From: CALBRZ01 sp964511065 | GTDB lineage: Bacteria > Planctomycetota > Planctomycetia > Pirellulales > S012-138 | Length of the DNA: 12,373 bases | Direction of reading: 5' to 3' | Assembly (NCBI GenBank): GCA_964511065.1 | Contig: CAZEEG010000149.1 | Coordinates: 1 to 12,373, forward strand | Shown: positions 7,268 through 12,373 of the stretch, one piece after another | How positions within the stretch are numbered: position 1 is the stretch's first letter | How the letters are laid out: each line of letters starts with the position of its first letter | Made by a program: the position numbers and the translations under genes | Notes under the pieces: model-generated | Database searches by the model: none | The model's input: only the letters and a program-made list of their open reading frames with translations | What the model was told of the DNA's origin: nothing

Positions 7268-7661
7268 ATGACCAGACCGCGTAGGGAAGAATTCCTCTCC
7301 CAACTATGGGGCGGGACACGGCTGGGACGCTCGCGATGGCGTGGCTTTTCGCGACAATCTTCAGGCCACCTACATCATCCGAATCTATGCGGAGTTTGAA
7401 GCCGCCCTGCGGGATTACTGGTTGACCTATCTCAAGAGGTCCACGCGTCCAGGCATGTATGATCTGGTTCACCACGCCATCCCCAATCAAAGCTTTTCGC
7501 AAGACGTCATCGACAATGCTGATGACATGCGACGTTACCGCAACTTTCTGTTGCACGATGTCGAGGATGAAGTGGGCGTGCATGTAGGATCGTTTACCGT
7601 CCAGGAGGCGAGAAGTCGTCTGTGCGCTTACCTGGCACGCCTGGACGCTTCGTGGAGATAA
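7268..7661 (+). pseudogene. HEPN-like small protein gene, frameshifted
   Basis: The ATG at 7268 with a good GGAGG opens MTRPRREEFLSQLW, then runs into a stop after 42 codons. The intact downstream frame (GTG 7341 to TAA 7661, 106 residues) is open back to 7272 and reads AGHGWDARDGVAFRDNLQAT before the core. Dropping one base from the G4 tract at 7308-7311 joins the two into a smooth 130-residue protein. The core is helical, with an aromatic first helix (YIIRIYAEFEAALRDYW) and the motif RNFLLH in RRYRNFLLHD, which fits the R-N-x3-H signature of HEPN domains; many of these are RNases in toxin-antitoxin or defence systems. GC is about 53% (127 of 240 bases, 7381-7620), well below neighbouring genes. 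It has no partner antitoxin beside it. It could be a true mutation, a sequencing error, or a shorter protein starting at GTG 7341. The HEPN call is moderate. Confidence 0.55.
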
Positions 7662-7753
7662 AGGTGGCAGACCGGTAGAAACTCTGGCGGCTAAACGGGC
7701 CGTAATCGGGCAGGATTTAAGACCGCGGCCAGCGCTCCCCGTGTCTTTGCTCC

Positions 7754-8236
7754 CTACATCCGTCCCTCGGGCAGTAGGGCGATGCCGGGGCGGGCGGCTT
7801 CCTGGCAGGCCCGATAGTGCTGCCGCAGTTGCTCGGCCAGGCGGCCTGCTTCCAGGGTGATGTAGTCCAGGCCCCAGGCTTTCAGAATCGGCTCGGTGAA
7901 GTGCATGGCCGTGTCAGTTGAGTTTTCGATCAGCCGCGAACGGTACCCGATGATCGCATATAGCGGCAGTTGCAGGTCGAACAGTGCATTACGCAGGGCA
8001 TCGCCCGACTCAAACAGGCCGGTGTTCTGAATCACCACCAGAGGGCTCTTGCCGCCCAGGTACAGCCCCCCGGCCACGGCCCAGGCTTCGCCCTCGCGGC
8101 ATACGCGGACCAGTTGGAGGCGCGGCGAGCTTTCCAGGGCGGCTTCCCAGGGCCCCACGGCCGAGTCGGGCAGCCAGACCACGTGCGTGATCCCCAGTTC
8201 GGCCAGCGTCTGCTCGACTTCGTTGCCGCAATACAT
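7754..8236 (-). CDS. ThDP-binding N-terminal half-enzyme, sulfopyruvate/phosphonopyruvate decarboxylase alpha type
   Basis: A 160-residue soluble protein holding only the N-terminal (pyrimidine-binding) domain of a thiamine-diphosphate enzyme. CREGEAWAVAGGLYLGG (46-62) contains the probable cofactor-activating glutamate, E48. VVIQNTGLFESGDALRNAL (67-85) and LPLYAIIGYRS (90-100) are the patterns seen in sulfopyruvate decarboxylase alpha subunits (ComD) and in the N-terminal half of phosphonopyruvate decarboxylase. The diphosphate-binding domain with its GDG...N motif is absent, so it needs a beta partner, which is normally the next gene. Here the next 92 bases hold nothing and then comes the HEPN-like gene on the other strand. 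The ATG at 8236 has only a weak GAGA upstream. It lies 47 bases after the STN-like gene and is probably co-transcribed with it. The length matches ComD. Domain family is well supported; the substrate is not. Confidence 0.8.
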   Translation of the reverse strand: MYCGNEVEQTLAELGITHVVWLPDSAVGPWEAALESSPRLQLVRVCREGEAWAVAGGLYLGGKSPLVVIQNTGLFESGDALRNALFDLQLPLYAIIGYRSRLIENSTDTAMHFTEPILKAWGLDYITLEAGRLAEQLRQHYRACQEAARPGIALLPEGRM

Positions 8237-8283
8237 GGATATTCTCGCTGAAGACGCAGGCTGGCCCAGCGGGCGGCGGCGGT

Positions 8284-9348
8284 TTATCGCCCGGCTGCCT
8301 GGCTGGCTGTCCGGCTGCGCAACGTGGTGATCCAGATGAACGGGGCGCCGGCCTCGTCGGTGCGCACTTCGTACACTAGCCGCGCTTGCCCCAGCAGTGT
8401 CCGCAGGATGATGCTGTAGTTGAGCTTTCGCGCCGGCAGTTGCACGGTGGCCTTGGTCAGGTCGATTCCTTCGGCGGCCAAGGCATTATGGTCGGCGAGG
8501 AACGGAACCTTCAACCTTCCTTGGATGGCCGTCATGGCGGCCGTGAGTGAGGTGCCCTTGTCGATCTCGACCTCGATCACTTCCGCGAGGACCGGCAATA
8601 TCTCGCGGCGGCGGTCCTCGGCCGAAAGGCCCACCGGCCAGATTTCCTCGGCATCCCTGGCGGCGATCACGTGCAGTTCGTATCGGCCGCCGGCGGCACG
8701 CGGTACCAGGGCCAATCCCGCCGGTCGGATCAGATAAGCCAGGGCCGTACCCGAGGCCATGCCTTGGAGTTCTTCGGCCAGCGCGCCGGCCCGTTCCAGG
8801 GCTTCGCCCGTCCCCGGGGCGACATTCACGCGCAGCGGCAGGCCTGCGGCGATCTTGGCCAGCACCTGGCTGCGGCGCAGGCCGGCGGTCGGGAAATCGA
8901 CCTCTTGGGCGAGCGACTTGCGGATGTCGGCAACCACGCGCTCATCCAGTCCAAATACCTTCTGGGGCCGGCCCGGCCCCGGCGGGCCGTTAGCGCGGAG
9001 ATCGTCGAGCCAGGCCTTGATACCGGCGGCGTCGCGCGCGGTGAACCGACCGCCCGGCAGTATCAGTTCGTTGCGGACGGTGAGGATGCCGGTGACGCGA
9101 TAGCTGGCCGTGGCGCCTGAGCCGGTCGTATCGACGCGCGGAGCATCGTCGGCCTGCATGCCGCGGATGCGCAGCCCGGTAACGCCCAGCCGAGTGAGTG
9201 TCTGGTACCACGTTTGGGCGTCCGTAGCCTGGAAGCCTTCTTGGGTCGCCAATTCCAGTTGCACGCGGGGGGCGGCCTCGGCATGGCGGCCTGCCACGCA
9301 CAGCAGCATGGCAGCCGCGGTGGCCATCGACCAAGACGTGCGGGACAT
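8284..9348 (-). CDS. Secreted protein with STN-like C-terminal domain, function unknown
   Basis: A 354-residue exported protein. Residues 1-25 form a signal peptide (MSRTSWSMATAAAMLLCVAG, cleavage near AEA). The middle region (about 26-250) has no recognisable catalytic motif; it includes a segment with ILPGGRFTARDAAGIKAWLD. Residues about 263-340 resemble the STN (secretin/TonB short N-terminal) fold as it occurs in planctomycete periplasmic proteins: a GTSLTAAMTAIQGRLKVPFL helix-strand, then an LNYSIILRTLLGQARLVYEV unit and a closing strand APFIWITT. GGGAG lies 6 bases before the ATG at 9348, and the signal peptide starts there, so this start is firm although the frame is open to 9420. It is the first gene of a probable operon with the ThDP half-enzyme. 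It has no link by sequence to that enzyme's activity, so the pairing is unexplained. STN similarity is by pattern only. Confidence 0.75.
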   Translation of the reverse strand: MSRTSWSMATAAAMLLCVAGRHAEAAPRVQLELATQEGFQATDAQTWYQTLTRLGVTGLRIRGMQADDAPRVDTTGSGATASYRVTGILTVRNELILPGGRFTARDAAGIKAWLDDLRANGPPGPGRPQKVFGLDERVVADIRKSLAQEVDFPTAGLRRSQVLAKIAAGLPLRVNVAPGTGEALERAGALAEELQGMASGTALAYLIRPAGLALVPRAAGGRYELHVIAARDAEEIWPVGLSAEDRRREILPVLAEVIEVEIDKGTSLTAAMTAIQGRLKVPFLADHNALAAEGIDLTKATVQLPARKLNYSIILRTLLGQARLVYEVRTDEAGAPFIWITTLRSRTASQAAGR

Positions 9349-9433
9349 GGCATTCTCCCGGTGGTGAGCGTGTGCGGCCGGTACCGCAGCCCGGAGCTGT
9401 GCGGACCCTGCGCTGCGCAACCCGATTCAAAGG

Positions 9434-9442
9434 AGTATAGCA
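9434..9442 (-). promoter_or_regulatory. Extended -10 promoter for the STN-like gene and ThDP gene pair
   Basis: Minus-strand TGC followed by TATACT is a good extended -10. The -35 position is poor, as is common for extended -10 promoters. Transcription would start near 9427, about 79 bases before the ATG. Confidence 0.4.
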
Positions 9443-9460
9443 TTCGGCGTTCTGGCCGAA
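9443..9460. repeat. Inverted repeat abutting the extended -10
   Basis: TTCGGC and GCCGAA pair perfectly around the 6-base spacer GTTCTG. Read on the minus strand it occupies the spacer and -35 area directly upstream of the TGCTATACT element, where a regulator would act. Six-base arms can occur by chance in GC-rich DNA. Confidence 0.3.
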
Positions 9461-9720
9461 GTAACGGATTGCCGCACGGCCCTCGCCTTTTTCACGGGCG
9501 GCTTCCGTCGGCATCCAGGTTATATGCATCACCGCAGCAACGCGCACTGTCCTCCCAGCGACACATGGGGCGAATCGCCGAGCGGCAGAGGAACCTTGAG
9601 TTCGTGCGCGCCGCAAGGGATCATCTGCACTTGGAAGGCCAACAGGCGGCCGGTCGTGCCGTTGCCCCCTTTTCGCCGGCGCCCCCAACCGTTCAACCTC
9701 GTAGGCGGAGCCCAGCAGTT

Positions 9721-12198
9721 ATGTCGCCCAGCGTTCGTCGCAATCCACGTCAGGCTGACCGAACCAGTAGATACTGGGAGAAGTTGGCGGCCAGGCCCGA
9801 TTCCGATCCTCGCACGCTGTGGTTGCTGGCTGCCGCCGCGGCGTGCCTGGTCTGCTGGGGTTGGTGCTCCCCGGGCCGGGCTCAAGAAGCCAAGCCCGAA
9901 GCAAACGCCGTAACGGTTCTTCCTGGCACGGCCCCGCTCTCCGCCGAGGGCGACTTGGCGTCCGCCATGATCGACGGGATCGACCGCTTCCTGCTTGAGG
10001 AAACCAAGGTTGCTGCAGAGCGCAGGGCCGAGTTCTGGCAGCGCGATTTCAGCAGCCACCAGGCCTATCAGCGCTCCATCGAGCCGCAGCGCAAGCGGCT
10101 CAAGCAGATACTGGGCGTGGTCGACCAGCGCGAACCGGTCGAAGCCATCGAGCTGATTACCACCTCGCGGCGGCCATCGCTGGTCGCCCGGGGCGACGGC
10201 TTCCAGGTGTATCGCGTGCGCTGGCCGGTGCTCAAGGGCGTTACGGCCGAAGGCTACCTGCTCACGCCCGACCTGCATGCGGCACTGGCCGACGTGGTGG
10301 CGATTCCCGACGCCGACCAAACTCCTGAGATGCTGGTGGGCCTGGTGGAGTGCGAAGAGCACGTGCAGTTTGCGCGGCGACTGGCGGAGAATCGCTGCCG
10401 GGTGCTGGTGCCGACGCTCATCAGCCGCGACGACACCTACTCGGTCACCTGGGTGGGGCGCAAGACCAATCAGCCGCACCGCGAGTTCGTCTACCGCCCG
10501 GCTTTCCAGATGGGCCGCCATATCATCGGCTACGAGGTGCAGAAAGTGCTCGCGGCCGTCGACTGGTTCCGCCAGCCCGATGCACCGCAGCACACCAAGG
10601 TGGGTGTCATCGGCTACGGCGAAGGCGGGCTGCTGGCACTGTATGCCGCGGCGGTCGATCCGCGCATCGACGCCTGCTGCGTCAGCGGTTACTTCACCGA
10701 TCGGCAAGGGCTATGGCAGGAACCGATCTATCGCAACGTGTTCGGGCTGCTGGAACAGTTCGGCGATGCCGAGGTTGCCAGCTTCATTGCGCCGCGAACT
10801 TTGGTCGTTGAAGCGTGCCGTCATCCGGAATTGGATGGTCCGCCCGAGCCTCGTGACGGCCGCCGCGGTGCGGCGCCCGGCGCGATCAAGACACCGGGTG
10901 AGGCCGAAGTTCGGGCAGAGTTTCAGCGGGCGGTGGAACTGGTGAAGCCGCTTCAACCGCGGTTCACCTTTGTGTCCAGCGGCCAGGACGGCCGCGGTCC
11001 GCACGGCACCGATGCCGCCTTGGCCGCCTTTCTGGCTGGCCTGATACCCGATTGGGAGTTGCAACCGCTGGCAGGGACGCCGCGCGTCGTGCCCGGAGCG
11101 GGCGATGCCGAGCTTCAGCAACGCCGCCAGCGGGAGCAGCTTGAAGAGCTTCTGGAACATACGCAGGCGCTGCTGCGCGATTCAGAAGTGGTTCGCGACG
11201 AACTGCATGCGGGTGTCGATCTCGGCTCGCTGGATAAGTACCAGCAGTCGATGGAGCCCTATCGTACGGCGTTCTATCGCGATGTGATCGGCAAGTTCGA
11301 GCGGCCGTTGTTGCCGGCCAATCCCCGCACCCGGCAGGTGTACGACCAGGCGAAGTACCGCGGCTACGAGGTGATGCTGGACGTGTTCCCCAACGTTCCG
11401 GCCTACGGCATCCTGCTGGTGCCCAAGGATATCGAGCAGGGCGAACGGCGGCCGGTGGTCGTGTGCCAGCATGGCCTGGAGGGCCGGCCGCAAGACGTGG
11501 CGGACCCGTCTGTGAACCATCGGGCCTACGAGCAGTACGCCTGCAAGCTGGCGGAGCGGGGATTCGTCGTCTACGCGCCGCAGAACCCTTATATTTTTGG
11601 CGACCGCTTCCGCAGCCTGCAGCGGAAGGCGAACCCGCTGGGCAAATCGCTGTTTAGCGTGATCGTTCCGCAGCACGAGCAGACGACGGCCTGGCTGGCG
11701 AGCCTGCCGTTTGTCGACGGCCAGCGCATCGCTTTCTATGGATTGAGCTACGGCGGCAAGACGGCGATGCGCGTACCGGCCCTGGTCGATCGCTACTGCC
11801 TTTCGATCTGTTCGGCTGATTTCAACGAGTGGATCTGGAAGAACGCTTCGCTCCGGAGCCGCTACAGCTACGTGGGAACCGGCGAATACGAGATCTTCGA
11901 GTTCAACCTGGGACACACGTTCAACTACGCGGAGATGGCAGCGTTGATTTGCCCCAGACCGTTCATGGTAGAACGTGGACACGACGACGGCGTGGCACCG
12001 GACACCCAGGTGGCTTACGAGTACGCCAAGGTCCGGCTGCGGTACGACAAGCTGGGGATCGGCGACCGGACGGAGATCGAGTTTTTCAACGGCCCGCACA
12101 AGATCCACGGCGTGGGCACGTTCCGCTTTCTGCATCGGCATTTGGACTGGCCAGAACCGGGCGGGGCGAGCCAGGCTGCGCAATCACCCGGCGGCTGA
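9721..12198 (+). CDS. Exported tandem alpha/beta-hydrolase (esterase-like), first domain lacking its nucleophile
   Basis: An 825-residue protein with two alpha/beta-hydrolase domains of the acetylxylan esterase/dienelactone hydrolase-like group. Residues 33-50 are a hydrophobic export segment after a long basic N-terminus (cleavage near GRA, residue 54). Each half begins with the same unit: YQRSIEP (116-122) and YQQSMEP (507-513). The C-terminal domain looks active: nucleophile S676 in GLSYGGK, an acidic member among D755, D756 and D761 in ERGHDDGVAPD, and histidine H793 or H796 in GPHKIHG. The N-terminal domain has GYGEGG (298-303), with Gly300 where serine should be, so it should not hydrolyse by the usual route, although E364 and H428 may mark the old acid and base. 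The ATG at 9721 has GGAG (9707-9710) 10 bases upstream and begins the signal region; the frame is open back to 9214 without protein character. Substrate unknown; a periplasmic or surface esterase or peptidase role is plausible. Confidence 0.87.
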   Translation: MSPSVRRNPRQADRTSRYWEKLAARPDSDPRTLWLLAAAAACLVCWGWCSPGRAQEAKPEANAVTVLPGTAPLSAEGDLASAMIDGIDRFLLEETKVAAERRAEFWQRDFSSHQAYQRSIEPQRKRLKQILGVVDQREPVEAIELITTSRRPSLVARGDGFQVYRVRWPVLKGVTAEGYLLTPDLHAALADVVAIPDADQTPEMLVGLVECEEHVQFARRLAENRCRVLVPTLISRDDTYSVTWVGRKTNQPHREFVYRPAFQMGRHIIGYEVQKVLAAVDWFRQPDAPQHTKVGVIGYGEGGLLALYAAAVDPRIDACCVSGYFTDRQGLWQEPIYRNVFGLLEQFGDAEVASFIAPRTLVVEACRHPELDGPPEPRDGRRGAAPGAIKTPGEAEVRAEFQRAVELVKPLQPRFTFVSSGQDGRGPHGTDAALAAFLAGLIPDWELQPLAGTPRVVPGAGDAELQQRRQREQLEELLEHTQALLRDSEVVRDELHAGVDLGSLDKYQQSMEPYRTAFYRDVIGKFERPLLPANPRTRQVYDQAKYRGYEVMLDVFPNVPAYGILLVPKDIEQGERRPVVVCQHGLEGRPQDVADPSVNHRAYEQYACKLAERGFVVYAPQNPYIFGDRFRSLQRKANPLGKSLFSVIVPQHEQTTAWLASLPFVDGQRIAFYGLSYGGKTAMRVPALVDRYCLSICSADFNEWIWKNASLRSRYSYVGTGEYEIFEFNLGHTFNYAEMAALICPRPFMVERGHDDGVAPDTQVAYEYAKVRLRYDKLGIGDRTEIEFFNGPHKIHGVGTFRFLHRHLDWPEPGGASQAAQSPGG

Positions 12199-12275
12199 TC
12201 GCCGGTGGGGTTTTAGCGATTGCGTGGTGTTTGCCGGCAGTCGGCTCAAGGACTGGGCCCGTGGTTCCGATAACA

Positions 12276-12295
12276 GTTGCGGATTCTTCCGCAAC
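12276..12295 (+). repeat. Perfect 8-bp hairpin upstream of ParA-like gene
   Basis: GTTGCGGA and TCCGCAAC pair perfectly around TTCT. It sits 78 bases after the hydrolase stop and 12 bases before the ParA-like ATG, touching the only ribosome-site candidate (AGGG, 12296-12299). No T-run follows. It could be a terminator remnant, an operator, or an RNA element that limits access to the ribosome site. Confidence 0.5.
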
Positions 12296-12307
12296 AGGGC
12301 CGACAGC

Positions 12308-12373
12308 ATGACACGCAGGATAGCACTGGCTGCAGAGAAGGGCGGCGTTGGTAAAAGCACCACGGCCGTCAAC
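12308..12373 (+). CDS. ParA/MinD-like ATPase, N-terminal end (cut by right window edge)
   Basis: Only 22 residues are present: MTRRIALAAEKGGVGKSTTA and two more. The KGGVGKST motif starting at residue 11 is the deviant Walker A of the ParA/MinD/Soj family, including its signature lysine before GG, and it stands at the usual distance from the N-terminus. Such ATPases move or position DNA, plasmids or protein complexes, or support chromosome partition. Which subgroup this belongs to cannot be told. The usual asparagine before KGG is Glu-10 here. The ATG at 12308 has only AGGG 8 bases upstream. It follows the hydrolase on the same strand after 109 bases. Confidence 0.85.
   Translation, partial: MTRRIALAAEKGGVGKSTTAVN

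Larger units (their letters stand above)
9349..9720. other. Divergent intergenic region of 372 bases
   Basis: This gap separates two genes that point away from each other and must hold both promoters. I see an extended -10 with an overlapping inverted repeat on the minus side (9434-9460), and no convincing promoter on the plus side. Frames crossing it are open only because of high GC; their translations are rich in Arg/Pro/Ala/Ser and lack ribosome sites. Confidence 0.6.

Noticed and set aside
7662..7753. Remnant of a ComE-like beta subunit downstream of the ThDP half-enzyme
   Set aside because: The 92-base gap shows no GDG-type motif or similar coding trace in any frame.
9214..9720. N-terminal extension of the hydrolase frame
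   Set aside because: The added residues overlap the STN-like gene in antisense and lack protein character; the signal segment and a GGAG site support the start at 9721.
9529..10707. 392-codon minus-strand frame opposite the hydrolase
   Set aside because: No domain motif and no ribosome site; antisense to the first hydrolase domain.
11829..12311. 160-codon plus-strand frame overlapping the hydrolase end and the gap
   Set aside because: It overlaps the hydrolase catalytic region in another frame and its translation is Arg/Gly-rich without motifs.
1..12373. Rubisco-activation role for the CbbX-like ATPase
   Set aside because: No RuBisCO genes are present, and the TerB-like and zinc ribbon parts are not found in CbbX as I know it.
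1..12373. CRISPR array, tRNA, rRNA or insertion sequence
   Set aside because: No spaced direct repeats, cloverleaf-like segment, rRNA signature or transposase motif was seen on either strand by eye.

Overview
The window is a 12.4 kb piece of a GC-rich bacterial chromosome. Sampled 60-base lines in the conserved genes run at about 65-70% GC by hand count. Several traits fit a planctomycete, probably of the Pirellula type, though this is inference: a long secreted di-CxxCH cytochrome, a secreted STN-like protein, a large double alpha/beta-hydrolase, genes standing alone or in short pairs, and conserved proteins with no obvious homologue outside such genomes. No rRNA, tRNA, CRISPR array, IS element or phage gene was seen.

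Layout, left to right. (1) 1-341 (-): N-terminal end of a heme catalase that runs off the left edge. (2) 491-2272 (-): a CbbX/SpoVK-type AAA+ ATPase with a TerB-like N-terminal part and a C-terminal four-cysteine zinc ribbon. (3) 2552-3040 (+): small acidic protein of unknown function. (4) 3234-4850 (-): secreted c-type cytochrome related to diheme cytochrome c peroxidases. (5) 5150-7219 (+): YgiQ-family radical SAM protein. (6) 7268-7661 (+): small HEPN-like gene that appears broken by a one-base frameshift and has lower GC than its neighbours. (7) 7754-8236 (-) and 8284-9348 (-): a likely two-gene operon holding a secreted STN-like protein and an isolated N-terminal half of a ThDP-dependent decarboxylase (sulfopyruvate/phosphonopyruvate decarboxylase alpha type). 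(8) 9721-12198 (+): exported tandem alpha/beta-hydrolase whose first half has lost the nucleophile serine. (9) 12308-12373 (+): start of a ParA/MinD-like ATPase that runs off the right edge.

The genes do not form one evident pathway. Catalase and the peroxidase-like cytochrome could both handle peroxide, but they are far apart and separated by unrelated genes. Three divergent gaps (2273-2551, 4851-5149, 9349-9720) must hold the promoters. Several short perfect hairpins lie in the gaps, notably after ygiQ, in the ygiQ leader and just before the ParA-like gene.

No complete new multi-gene system could be demonstrated. The points most worth following are the interrupted low-GC HEPN gene, the pseudoenzyme-plus-enzyme hydrolase, the TerB-AAA+-zinc ribbon fusion, and the ThDP half-enzyme that has no catalytic partner beside it.
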